Below, piece by piece: positions 17,292-24,773 of a DNA stretch of 48,017 nt. Source of the DNA: DASZPL01 sp035550315. GTDB lineage: Bacteria; Actinomycetota; Actinomycetes; JAFAQI01. The stretch is taken from assembly GCA_035550315.1 (NCBI GenBank), contig DASZPL010000019.1, forward strand, positions 1 to 48,017, in the 5' to 3' direction. The notes under the pieces are model-generated. The model was not told where the DNA came from and did not search any database. It was given only the letters and a program-made list of their open reading frames with translations. The position numbers and the translations under genes are program-made. Position 1 is the first letter of the stretch. The number at the start of each line of letters is the position of its first letter.

Positions 17292-17935
17292 TGCGCATCG
17301 TCATCGCCGAGGACTCCGCGATCCTGCGCGACGGCTTGGTGCACCTGCTGCAGCTGCGCGACCAGGACGTGGTGGCGGCGGTCGGCGATCCGACCGCGTT
17401 GATCGCGGCCGTCGACGAGCACCGTCCGGACCTCGCGGTCGTGGACATCCGGATGCCGCCGACGTTCACCAACGAGGGCCTCGAGGCAGCCATCACGTTG
17501 CGCGGGCGCCATCCGGAGCTCGGCATCCTGGTGTTCTCGCAGTACGTCGAAACCCGTTACGCCGCAGAGCTTCTGGCCAGCGGCTCCGAGGGTGTCGGCT
17601 ACCTGCTGAAGGACCGGGTCGCCGACGTCAGCGAGTTCGTCGACGCGCTGACCCGGATCGCGGCCGGCGGCACGGTGCTCGATCCGGAGGTCGTCACCCA
17701 GCTGCTCGGCGCCAGCCGGCGTACCGACTCGGTCGACACCCTCACCGCCCGCGAACGCCAGGTGCTGCGGCTGATGGCCGAGGGCCGCGCCAATGCCGCG
17801 ATCGCCGCCCGGCTGCACCTCAGCGAGGGCGCGGTGGAGAAGCACGTGACCAACATCTTCGGCAAGCTCGGCCTGGCACCGTCGGCCGACGACCACCGCC
17901 GGGTGCTCGCGGTGTTGAAGTGGCTGGAGGCCTGA
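17291..17935 (+). CDS. Response regulator, NarL/LuxR type
   Basis: 214 residues. The receiver domain (1-120) has the acidic pair AED, the phospho-acceptor Asp 52 in VVDIRMPP and the conserved Lys in GYLLKD. The output domain is a LuxR-type helix-turn-helix: LTARERQVLRLMAEGRANAAIAARLHLSEGAVEKHVTNIFGKLGL. It is the cognate regulator of the kinase upstream, whose stop shares its first base with this ATG. Likely target is the divergent ABC-2 transporter operon (inference from position). It ends 8 bases before the convergent PspC gene. Confidence 0.93.
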   Translation: MRIVIAEDSAILRDGLVHLLQLRDQDVVAAVGDPTALIAAVDEHRPDLAVVDIRMPPTFTNEGLEAAITLRGRHPELGILVFSQYVETRYAAELLASGSEGVGYLLKDRVADVSEFVDALTRIAAGGTVLDPEVVTQLLGASRRTDSVDTLTARERQVLRLMAEGRANAAIAARLHLSEGAVEKHVTNIFGKLGLAPSADDHRRVLAVLKWLEA

Positions 17936-17943
17936 GCGGGTGA

Positions 17944-18858
17944 TCATGCCGGCCGGACGGTCACGCTGCCGGCGCCGACCTGCAGGTCGAGGTCGAGCAC
18001 GCTGCCCGAGCCGAGCCCGTTGTTGAGCACCCGGTCCTGCTCGGCCTGCAAGCCGCTCACCTCGTGGCCGTCGACGGTCACGCTGCCGATCGCGCTGTAG
18101 GCATCGACGGTCACCGGCAGCGTCGTCGGCACGATGACGGTCAGGTCGCCGCGGCCGACGAAGACGTGGGTGTGGCGTGGTTCGTCGAGCTGCAGGCCGG
18201 TGAGGTCGACCGTCACGTTGCCGAACGGGTAGCCGTAGTCGTCGTCGAGGTCGCTGGACCGGCTGATGCTGATGTCGTGGCGGCCGAAGTGCGGCCCGAA
18301 GATCCCGACGACCGCGATCATCGCCAGCACGATCGCCACGATCGCGGCGAGCAGCAGCCGGATGCCGCGGTTCGCGAACGCGAACGCCACGACCACCGCG
18401 ACCAGCAACAGCGCGAACGGCGGACCGAACCAGAACCAGCCCCAGTGACCGGGGCCGAACCACAGCCATCGGCTGAAGCCGAGCGCGAACACCGCGAGCA
18501 GCACCAGGACGGCGACGGCCGGGATCCGCCGACCCGGATGGGCCGCGACCGAGTCGGGGCCGAGCCGGGCGGGATGGTCGGTCGACGGCGTGAGCAGCCA
18601 GGCCGCGAGGTAGCCGAGCACGCCAAAGCCGGTCATCAGCGCCAGTACGACGGCGCCAATCCGCACCAACGTCACGTCGACGTCCCAGTGCTCGGCGATG
18701 CCGGCGCAGACGCCGCCGAGCATCCGGCCGTCGCGCGGCCGGACGAAGCTGGGCCGGGAGCGGTGTGGTGCCGGCTGCGGCTGGGTTGGCGTCTCGTCGG
18801 CGGTTGCGTCGGCGGCGGTTGCGTCGCCGGGAGCGGCGTCGTCGTCGTTATCGGTCAT
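17944..18858 (-). CDS. PspC-domain membrane protein
   Basis: 304 residues from ATG 18858. The N-terminus is acidic and low-complexity (TDNDDDAAPGDATAADATADETPTQ in parts). Then comes the PspC domain: RMLGGVCAGIAEHWDVDVTLVRIGAVV with the following helix GVLGYLAAWLLTP. Two or three more hydrophobic segments precede a beta-rich C-terminal domain (about residues 200-304; DUF1707/LiaF-like in appearance). PspC proteins relate to envelope stress. It is divergent from a second PspC gene fused to a histidine kinase, so the two probably act in one envelope-stress circuit. The start at 18912 was rejected because the acidic N-terminus starts naturally at 18858. Confidence 0.85.
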   Translation of the reverse strand: MTDNDDDAAPGDATAADATADETPTQPQPAPHRSRPSFVRPRDGRMLGGVCAGIAEHWDVDVTLVRIGAVVLALMTGFGVLGYLAAWLLTPSTDHPARLGPDSVAAHPGRRIPAVAVLVLLAVFALGFSRWLWFGPGHWGWFWFGPPFALLLVAVVVAFAFANRGIRLLLAAIVAIVLAMIAVVGIFGPHFGRHDISISRSSDLDDDYGYPFGNVTVDLTGLQLDEPRHTHVFVGRGDLTVIVPTTLPVTVDAYSAIGSVTVDGHEVSGLQAEQDRVLNNGLGSGSVLDLDLQVGAGSVTVRPA

Positions 18859-18991
18859 GGCTCGACTGTGTCGGCCACCGCCGGCCCGGCGCATCAGGAT
18901 GCCGCCCGGCATCGACCCCTAATCGCGGTTCCGGGTCTTTCCCGGATCCGATCCGGACCGCGTCGAACCCGCGCGGTGTGATGCTTGAGGC
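18859..18991. promoter_or_regulatory. Divergent PspC promoter region with two adjacent inverted repeats
   Basis: Two perfect inverted repeats abut here: CCGGG-TCTTT-CCCGG (18931-18945) and CCGGATC-C-GATCCGG (18942-18956). They lie between the two divergent PspC genes and are candidate operators, most likely for the NarL-type regulator encoded at 20242-20892. The first could also form an RNA hairpin. Confidence 0.45.
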
Positions 18992-20245
18992 GTGAGCACC
19001 GCGCCACCGGAAGCACCGGCGGGTCGCCGCGCGCCGCTGGTCCGGCAGCGGCGGGGGCGGCTGCTCGTCGGCGTGTGTGCCGGCGTGGCGTCGCACCTCA
19101 ACCTGCCGGTGGCCGCCGTACGGCTGGTGTTCGCGCTGCTGGCCATCAACGGCGTCGGCGTCCTCGGCTACATCGGCCTCTGGCTGCTGGTGCCGCCCGG
19201 CGACGGGCTGCGGCGCGCGACGACGCCGCGCGGCATGATCCGCGAAGCGCTGCACGACCGCGACGACGACCTGCCGCACCGGTTCCTGAAGCTCGCCGGC
19301 TACCTGCTCGTCGGCATCGCGTTCGGCTCCACGCTCGACGTCTTCGGCCTGTCGTCGGGGCGGCACAGCCTGGTGCCACTCAGCGTGGCCGGCATCGGCG
19401 CGCTGCTGATCTGGTGGCGGGCGCCGCAGGACCGGCGCGACGGATGGGCGAGCGGGGCGCGCCGCTACGGCGCGACGCTGCAACGCCGTCGGGCGGTCAT
19501 CTTCGTACTCGTCGGCGTCGTGCTGGTCGTCGTCGGGGTGACGTCGTTCCTGGCCGCCAACAACGCGCTCGCGCAGGCCCGCGCCGGCGCGATCGGCATC
19601 GGCGCGACCGTCGTCGGCGTCCTGCTGGTGACCGGCCCGTGGCTGCTGCGGCTGGTGCGCGACTTGACGTCGGAGCGGCGGGAGCGGATCCGCGCCCAGG
19701 AGCGCGCCGAGGTGGCGGCCCACGTGCACGACTCGGTGCTGCAGACGCTGGCGTTGATCCAAGGCAAGGCCGGCGACCCGGATGCGATCCGCCGGTTGGC
19801 GCGACGGCAGGAGCGCGAGCTGCGGTCCTGGCTCTACGACGGCAACCGCGCCGACGGCGCGACCACACTGGCCGGCGCACTGCGCGCCGTCGCCGCCGAG
19901 ATCGAGGACGAGCACGGCGTCCCGGTCGACGTGGTCGCGGTCGGCGACGCCGAGCTCGACGACCGGTTGCGGGCAACGGTCGCGGCCGCGCGCGAAGCGG
20001 TGCTGAACGCCGCGAAGGCCTCGGGGGCGAGTGTGGTGTCGGTCTTTGCCGAGGTGTCGGCCGACCAGGTCGAGGTCTTCGTCCGCGACCGCGGGGTCGG
20101 GTTCGACCCCGACCGGGTGCCCGAGGACCGCCGCGGCATCCGCGACTCGATCATCGCCCGGATGGCGCGCCACGGCGGCAACGGCACGGTGCGCAGCGGC
20201 CGGACCGGCACCGAGGTCAGCCTGAGCATCGGCCGGTCGGCGTGA
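18992..20245 (+). CDS. PspC-domain / histidine kinase fusion (sensor kinase)
   Basis: 417 residues, GTG start. Residues 20-70 are a PspC domain (RGRLLVGVCAGVASHLNLPVAAVRLVF and the GVLGYIGLWLLVPP helix). Membrane segments follow at about 100-142 and 168-220. Then comes a cytoplasmic kinase: AHVHDSVLQTLALIQ (phospho-His probably 246, followed by Asp), a divergent N-box AAREAVLNAAKASGA, RDRGVGFDPD and RRGIRDSIIARMARHGG. This fusion is known in Actinobacteria next to a PspC gene. It overlaps its response regulator by 4 bases. The PspC part may sense envelope stress directly. Confidence 0.9.
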   Translation: MSTAPPEAPAGRRAPLVRQRRGRLLVGVCAGVASHLNLPVAAVRLVFALLAINGVGVLGYIGLWLLVPPGDGLRRATTPRGMIREALHDRDDDLPHRFLKLAGYLLVGIAFGSTLDVFGLSSGRHSLVPLSVAGIGALLIWWRAPQDRRDGWASGARRYGATLQRRRAVIFVLVGVVLVVVGVTSFLAANNALAQARAGAIGIGATVVGVLLVTGPWLLRLVRDLTSERRERIRAQERAEVAAHVHDSVLQTLALIQGKAGDPDAIRRLARRQERELRSWLYDGNRADGATTLAGALRAVAAEIEDEHGVPVDVVAVGDAELDDRLRATVAAAREAVLNAAKASGASVVSVFAEVSADQVEVFVRDRGVGFDPDRVPEDRRGIRDSIIARMARHGGNGTVRSGRTGTEVSLSIGRSA

Positions 20246-20892
20246 CGGCCGCGCTGCGCGTCCGGCTGGTGCTGGTCGACGACCATCAGCTGGTCCGCAG
20301 CGGCGTCCGCGCCGAGCTCGGCGACGCGGTCGACGTGGTCGGGGAAGCCGCCGACGTCGACGACGCCGTGCGCGTGATCACCGAGGCCCGTCCGGACGTC
20401 GTCCTGCTCGACGTCCACTTGCCGGGCGGCGGCGGGGCCGAGGTCATCCGCGGCGTGCACGCGACGTTGCCGGCCGTCCGGTTCCTGGCGCTGTCGGTGT
20501 CCGACGCGGCCGAGGACGTGATCGGCGTGGTGCGCGCCGGTGCCCGCGGCTACGTGACGAAGTCGATCGACGGGCCGGCCCTGCTCGAGGCGATCTCGCG
20601 GGTCGCCGCGGGCGACGCGGTGTTCGGTCCGCGGCTCGCCGGGTTCGTGCTGGACGCGTTCGCCGGCGGCGGCCTCGCGCCGGCAGCCGACGACGAGCTG
20701 GACTCGCTGACCCCGCGCGAGCGCGAGGTCTTGCGGCTGATCGCGCGCGGCTACACCTACCGCGAGGCGGCGACCGAGCTCGTGCTCTCCACCCGCACCA
20801 TCGAGTCGCACGTCTCCTCCGTGCTGCGCAAACTTCAGATGTCCAACCGCCGCGAGCTGGCCCGATGGGCGTCCGACCGTCGGTTGATCTGA
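20242..20892 (+). CDS. Response regulator, NarL/LuxR type, partner of the PspC kinase
   Basis: 216 residues, GTG start in a GTGA overlap with the kinase. The receiver has VDDHQLVRSGV, the phospho-acceptor Asp 57 (VVLLDVHLPGG), and Lys in GYVTKSID. The helix-turn-helix is SLTPREREVLRLIARGYTYREAATELVLSTRTIESHVSSVLRKL. Cotranscription with the PspC-kinase fusion makes them a two-component pair. The divergent PspC gene and its palindromes (18931-18956) are the natural targets to test. Confidence 0.93.
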   Translation: MTAALRVRLVLVDDHQLVRSGVRAELGDAVDVVGEAADVDDAVRVITEARPDVVLLDVHLPGGGGAEVIRGVHATLPAVRFLALSVSDAAEDVIGVVRAGARGYVTKSIDGPALLEAISRVAAGDAVFGPRLAGFVLDAFAGGGLAPAADDELDSLTPREREVLRLIARGYTYREAATELVLSTRTIESHVSSVLRKLQMSNRRELARWASDRRLI

Positions 20893-20913
20893 CCGACGCG
20901 AGAAGATGCCGTC

Positions 20914-21417
20914 ATGAGTGATTTGTTGAACGCCCCGCTGACCACGCTGCAGGGTCAGCACACGACCTTCGGCGAGCTGGCCGGCGGTCGCGTCGCCCTC
21001 GTCGTCAACGTCGCCAGCAAATGCGGCCTCACCCCGCAGTACACCAAGCTGGAGGCGCTGCACCGCGAGCTCGGCGACGAGCAGTTCACCGTCATCGGCT
21101 TCCCGTGCAACCAGTTCGGCGAGCAGGAGCCCGGCTCGGCGGAGGAGATCGAGACGTTCTGCTCGACGACGTACGGCGTGAGCTTCCCGATGTCGGCGAA
21201 GATCGACGTCAACGGCGGCGGCCGCGACGCGGTGTACGACGTCCTGACCTCGACCGCCGACACCGAGGGCAACGCCGGCGACATCCAGTGGAACTTCGAG
21301 AAGTTCGTGGTCGGCGCTGACGGCCAGGTGCTCGGCCGGTTCCGCCCGCTCGTCGAACCCGACGCCCCCGAGCTTCGCGCGTGCATCGAGTCGGCCCTGA
21401 CCGGGAATGCGGCGTAG
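20914..21417 (+). CDS. Glutathione peroxidase-family thiol peroxidase
   Basis: 167 residues. The catalytic set is complete: Cys 37 (NVASKCGLTPQY, a Cys rather than Sec form), Gln 67 in GFPCNQFGEQEPG, and Trp 126/Asn 127 in IQWNFEKF. In Actinobacteria such Cys enzymes usually work with thioredoxin or mycothiol systems rather than glutathione; the partner is an inference. It reduces peroxides in the cytoplasm. It is followed without a gap by an aldo/keto reductase (stop TAG at 21415-21417, ATG at 21418), suggesting one transcript. Confidence 0.95.
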   Translation: MSDLLNAPLTTLQGQHTTFGELAGGRVALVVNVASKCGLTPQYTKLEALHRELGDEQFTVIGFPCNQFGEQEPGSAEEIETFCSTTYGVSFPMSAKIDVNGGGRDAVYDVLTSTADTEGNAGDIQWNFEKFVVGADGQVLGRFRPLVEPDAPELRACIESALTGNAA

Positions 21418-22431
21418 ATGCACTATCGACGGCTAGGCAGCAGTGGTCTGAAGATCTCCGAGATCGCGTACGGCAACTGGATCACCCACGGCTCGCAGGT
21501 CGAGGAAGACGCTGCCATCGCCTGTGTCCGGCGGGCGCTGGATGAAGGCATCACGACGTTCGACACCGCCGACGTGTACGCGAATACCGCCGCCGAGACC
21601 GTGCTCGGCAAGGCGTTGCGCGGTGAGCGCCGCGAGTCGCTCGAGATCTGCACCAAGGTCTACGGCAAGATCGGGCCGGGCGGGCCGAACGACTCCGGGT
21701 TGTCCCGCAAGCACATCTTCGAGGCCATCGACGGCTCGTTGCGGCGGCTGCAGACCGACCACGTCGACCTCTACCAGGCGCATCGCTACGACTTCGAGAC
21801 GCCGCTCGAAGAGACGATGCAGGCGTTCGCCGACATCGTGCACGCCGGCAAGGTGCACTACATCGGCGTCTCGGAGTGGACCGCCGAGCAGATCCGCGCG
21901 GGCCACGCCCTCGCCCAAGAGCTGCGCTTTCCGCTGGTGTCCAACCAGCCGCAGTACTCCATGCTCTGGCGGGTGATCGAGGCCGAGGTGATCCCGACCT
22001 GCGAGGAGCTCGGCATCGGCCAGGTGGTGTGGTCGCCACTCGCGCAGGGCGTGCTGACCGGCAAGTACAAGGCGGGCCAGGCCCACCCGCAGGGCTCCCG
22101 CGCGACCGACGAGAAGGGCGGCGCGGACATGATCCGGCGCTGGCTCAACGACCGCGTGCTCGCCGCGGTCGAGCGGCTCGAGCCGGTCGCCGCCGACGCC
22201 GGGCTATCGATGGCCGCGCTCGCCATCGCCTGGGTGTTGCAGAACCCGAACGTCGGCTGCGCGATCATCGGCGCCTCCCGCCCCGAGCAGGTCAGCGACA
22301 ACGCCGCCGCCGCCGGCGTCACGTTGGACGCCGACGTGATGAAGGCGATCGACGAAGCGATCGGCGACGTGGTCACCCGTGACCCGGCCGAGACGGCGAA
22401 GAGCTCGCCCGCGACCCGCGGCTGGGACTGA
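21418..22431 (+). CDS. Aldo/keto reductase (voltage-gated K-channel beta-subunit-like)
   Basis: 337 residues, NADPH-dependent carbonyl reduction expected. Catalytic tetrad residues can be placed: Asp and Tyr in FDTADVYANTAAE, Lys in ICTKVYGKIG, His in QAHRYDFETPLEET. The cofactor segment VVWSPLAQGVLTGKYKAG and the C-terminal block PNVGCAIIGASRPEQVSDNAAA match the KCNAB/YghZ-like branch. It begins directly after the peroxidase stop, and a deazaflavin-type reductase follows after 8 bases. Together they look like a small redox/detoxification operon. Physiological substrate unknown. Confidence 0.93.
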   Translation: MHYRRLGSSGLKISEIAYGNWITHGSQVEEDAAIACVRRALDEGITTFDTADVYANTAAETVLGKALRGERRESLEICTKVYGKIGPGGPNDSGLSRKHIFEAIDGSLRRLQTDHVDLYQAHRYDFETPLEETMQAFADIVHAGKVHYIGVSEWTAEQIRAGHALAQELRFPLVSNQPQYSMLWRVIEAEVIPTCEELGIGQVVWSPLAQGVLTGKYKAGQAHPQGSRATDEKGGADMIRRWLNDRVLAAVERLEPVAADAGLSMAALAIAWVLQNPNVGCAIIGASRPEQVSDNAAAAGVTLDADVMKAIDEAIGDVVTRDPAETAKSSPATRGWD

Positions 22432-22439
22432 GACCGGCG

Positions 22440-22892
22440 ATGTCGGTGGACGGCGAATACGAACCCAGCGCCTGGGACTGGGTGCGCGAGCAGGTCGAGC
22501 GGTTCGAAGCCACGGACGGCCACGAGGCAAACACGTTGTTCGACACCGGCTACCCGATCATCGTCATGACGAACCGCGGGGTGAAGAGCGGCAAGGTCCG
22601 TAAGACTCCGCTGATGCGGGTCGAGCACGACGGTGAGTACGCCGCCATCGGCTCGCAGGGCGGTGCGCCGAAACACCCCGGCTGGACCTACAACCTGCTG
22701 GCGGACCCACACGTCGAGCTGCAGGACGGCGCCGTCAAGCAACCGATGATCGCGCGGCTGGTGGAGGGCGAGAAGCGCGCACTGTGGTGGCAGCGAGCCG
22801 TCGCCGCCTACCCGCCGTACGCCGACTACCAAGCAGCGACCGACCGGGTGATTCCGGTGTTCGTACTGTCACCCCTGTCTCAGGCTTCGTGA
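22440..22892 (+). CDS. Deazaflavin (F420)-dependent nitroreductase-family protein
   Basis: 150 residues. The pattern is that of the Ddn/F420-dependent reductase fold (split beta-barrel): IIVMTNRGVKSGKVRKTPLMRVEHDGEYAAIGSQGGAPKHPGWTYNLLADPHVELQDG, with the conserved G-x-K-S-G-K-x-R-K-T-P core and the HPGWYxNL-like motif. It would use reduced F420 to reduce quinones or nitro compounds in mycobacterial relatives. It is third in the peroxidase/aldo-keto reductase run. Its 3' end overlaps the convergent flavin reductase gene by 13 bases. Confidence 0.92.
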   Translation: MSVDGEYEPSAWDWVREQVERFEATDGHEANTLFDTGYPIIVMTNRGVKSGKVRKTPLMRVEHDGEYAAIGSQGGAPKHPGWTYNLLADPHVELQDGAVKQPMIARLVEGEKRALWWQRAVAAYPPYADYQAATDRVIPVFVLSPLSQAS

Positions 22893-23362
22893 CCGGGATC
22901 GAGATCGCGGACCTGCGAGAAGTGCAGCAGCCGGGCTGACCGGTCGCGGATCTCGGCCACGTCGGGCTCGAGCAGGAAGCCGACGTGGTCCCCCAGCGGA
23001 ATCTGGTCGATGATCGGTCCGCTGAACCAGGCCGCCGCGTCGTCGAGCACCGGCACGTCGTCGGGACCGGGGCGCCACTGACACCGGGCGAACTTGTCGA
23101 CCTCGTCGCCGGTCTCGCCGCCGAACAGCTCCGCCAGGTCGCGCCGATCCGCCGGCAGCAAGTGGACGGCCAGCCGCCCGGCCTGCTGCGCCACCGAATG
23201 CGTGCGGTTGGCGACCGAGATCCCGACCAGGAAGCGAGATGGGTCGATGCTCGCCTGCGTGGTGAAGCCGACGAGGCACCCGGCCCGTTGGTCGCCTGCC
23301 GCCGTGGTCACGGCGTACATCGGGTAGTCGAGCAGCCCGGCAACGTCGTCGAAGTCCGCCAC
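22880..23362 (-). CDS. Flavin reductase-like, FMN-binding split-barrel protein
   Basis: 160 residues, GTG start. The sequence MYAVTTAAGDQRAGCLVGFTTQASIDPSRFLVGISVANRTHSV is the characteristic FMN-binding core of the flavin reductase-like family (GCLVGFxTQxSxxPxxxxVxISxxNxTxxxxxxxG). A second conserved block is FARCQW...PVLDDAAAWF. It probably reduces flavin or a flavin-bound substrate with NAD(P)H or F420. It lies 3 bases downstream of the DinB-type gene on the same strand and converges on the deazaflavin reductase gene. Confidence 0.9.
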   Translation of the reverse strand: MADFDDVAGLLDYPMYAVTTAAGDQRAGCLVGFTTQASIDPSRFLVGISVANRTHSVAQQAGRLAVHLLPADRRDLAELFGGETGDEVDKFARCQWRPGPDDVPVLDDAAAWFSGPIIDQIPLGDHVGFLLEPDVAEIRDRSARLLHFSQVRDLDPGHEA

Positions 23363-23365
23363 CGG

Positions 23366-23887
23366 TCAGTCTCCGGTCCGGCCGTCGATCCGCTCCCGCA
23401 ACAGATCGGCGTGGCCGTTGTGCCGGGCGTACTCCTCGATCATGTGCAGGTAGATCCAGCGCAGGTCCAACGTCGACCCAGTGCGCGGATGGACGAAGGT
23501 CTCGTCAAGTGACCGATCCGAGGCGACCTGCCGGACGGCGTCCAGCTCGGCGCGGTACGCCGCGAAGTCAGCCTCGGCGCTGGCCGCGTCGAGGTCGTCG
23601 AAGTCGGCGTCCGGGTTGGCTTCGGTGTAGTACATCGGCTCGACCGGCTCTCCCGCGAAGCGCCGGCGAAACCACGATCGCTCGACCTCCGTCATGTGCC
23701 GCACCAGCCCGAGCAGCGAGAGCGAGGACGGCTCGACGCTGTGGGTCGCAAGCTGCTCGCCACTGAGACCGGCGCACTTGGTCAGCAGCGTGCCGCGGTG
23801 GTATTCCAGCCAGCCTTCCAGGGCGGTGCGCTCGGCCGCGGGTCCGTTGGGCTCGGTGCGGTCGACATCAGGAGCAGTCCAGGGCAT
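23366..23887 (-). CDS. DinB-family (DUF664) putative mycothiol-dependent enzyme
   Basis: 173 residues, four-helix DinB-like bundle. The family motifs are LEGWLEYHRGTLLTKCAGLSGEQLATHSV, LSLLGLVRHMTEVERSWFRRRFAGEP and WIYLHMIEEYARHNGHADLLRERIDG. His residues in VRHMTEVE and HMIEEYARHNGHAD form the expected metal site. Actinobacterial DinB proteins of this type are thought to be mycothiol or bacillithiol S-transferases. Despite the name, it is unrelated to the translesion polymerase DinB and there is no SOS box upstream. Probably cotranscribed with the flavin reductase gene 3 bases downstream. Confidence 0.9.
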   Translation of the reverse strand: MPWTAPDVDRTEPNGPAAERTALEGWLEYHRGTLLTKCAGLSGEQLATHSVEPSSLSLLGLVRHMTEVERSWFRRRFAGEPVEPMYYTEANPDADFDDLDAASAEADFAAYRAELDAVRQVASDRSLDETFVHPRTGSTLDLRWIYLHMIEEYARHNGHADLLRERIDGRTGD

Positions 23888-23929
23888 GCGGTCATCCTGG
23901 CCGACGGCCGGCCGACGAGACCAGCGGTT

Positions 23930-24511
23930 TCAGTCGGTGGGCTCGGGATGGAGCAGCACCAGCACCCGGGTGCGCGGCTGCGCGTCCCGCGCCTTGGTGC
24001 GCCGGCGATGCTCGAATGTCTTCAGCAGGTCCAGCACGGCGTCGTTCAGCTCGGCCGCTTCGGCAGCCGACAACCGGATCCGGCCCTGGTGGACGAGGAC
24101 GCGGTCGAGGTCTGCGTCGTCACGGCCGAGGTAGTCGAGCAGCGCATCACGGCTTTGGTTGACCAGGTTCGCGATGTTGGCCAGCGACGCATCCCGCGTC
24201 TCGGGCGAGCCGTAGAGGCTGTCGTCGAACTCCAGGGTGCGCTGCGCCGAGGCGTAACGATGCTCGACGATGCCGGAGACCATCCGGGTCTCGACGTCGC
24301 GGATCAGCTTCGCCTGGGCCAGCAGATTGACGTGGTGGTAGAGCTTCGTCACCGGCTGATGCAACGCCGCGGCGATCTCCTTCACCGTCCACGCCCGGCT
24401 GTGGTCGGACATCAGCAAGCTGAGCACTTTCAACCGGATCGGGTCGGCCAGTGCCTTGATCGCCTCCGCGCTGTCGACCTTGCGAACCCGGGTTGGTGGG
24501 CGCATCGCCAT
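23930..24511 (-). CDS. Winged helix-turn-helix regulator, ArsR-like
   Basis: 193 residues from ATG 24511. The HTH region (about 15-90) reads EAIKALADPIRLKVLSLLMSDHSRAWTVKEIAAALHQPVTKLYHHVNLLAQAKLIRDVETR, an ArsR-type winged helix. The C-terminal part (about 95-193) is helical and rich in acidic and basic residues, with no metal-binding Cys pattern. The start shares bases with the stop of the 61-codon gene (TGATG), so the two are coupled. A promoter with an overlapping inverted repeat (24740-24773) lies upstream, suggesting autoregulation. Effector unknown. Confidence 0.88.
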   Translation of the reverse strand: MAMRPPTRVRKVDSAEAIKALADPIRLKVLSLLMSDHSRAWTVKEIAAALHQPVTKLYHHVNLLAQAKLIRDVETRMVSGIVEHRYASAQRTLEFDDSLYGSPETRDASLANIANLVNQSRDALLDYLGRDDADLDRVLVHQGRIRLSAAEAAELNDAVLDLLKTFEHRRRTKARDAQPRTRVLVLLHPEPTD

Positions 24512-24696
24512 CAGTGAGCCGCCGGATGCTCGACCGGCCTGACCAGCCGCTCGCCGATGCGCAGCAGGATGCGTCCCAGCCAGGGCCGCAGCACCGCCGG
24601 TCGTCGCGGCCGAGGCGGCAGCGACCGGAGCCGCTCGGCTTCCGCACGCATTTCCTGCAACCGTATCTCCGCGAGTGCTCCGTAGTACTGCCACAT
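24511..24696 (-). CDS. Small protein of unknown function, coupled to the ArsR-like regulator
   Basis: 61 residues from ATG 24696 (MWQYYGALAEIRLQEMRAEAERL). The ATG has a GGTGAGGG ribosome binding site just upstream; an ATG/GTG further up at 24741 would run into the promoter and was rejected. The N-terminal half is an amphipathic, possibly coiled-coil helix; the rest is basic and Pro/Arg/Leu-rich (PRPRRPAVLRPWLGRILLRIG), perhaps membrane-surface binding. Its stop overlaps the regulator start (TGATG), so it is probably translated together with it and may modulate the regulator. I recognise no family. Confidence 0.6.
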   Translation of the reverse strand: MWQYYGALAEIRLQEMRAEAERLRSLPPRPRRPAVLRPWLGRILLRIGERLVRPVEHPAAH

Positions 24697-24739
24697 TGCG
24701 CCCTCACCCACCGTGCCACACGTTTGATGTTCGCTGACC

Positions 24740-24773
24740 ATTCAGAGTTTATTGAATGCTCAGTTCTTGTCAA
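24740..24773 (-). promoter_or_regulatory. Promoter with overlapping inverted repeat (ArsR operon)
   Basis: On the minus strand there is TTGACA (24773-24768), 16 bases, TAAACT (24751-24746). The inverted repeat ATTCA-N8-TGAAT (24740-24757) covers the -10 element and the first transcribed bases. This is the AT-richest stretch nearby and a natural operator for the encoded winged-helix regulator. The promoter overlaps the 3' end of the NUDIX gene. Confidence 0.65.

Noticed and set aside
23366..23887. Possible link of the DinB-type gene to the SOS response
   Set aside because: This protein belongs to the DUF664 thiol-transferase fold, not the translesion polymerase DinB, and no SOS box is nearby.
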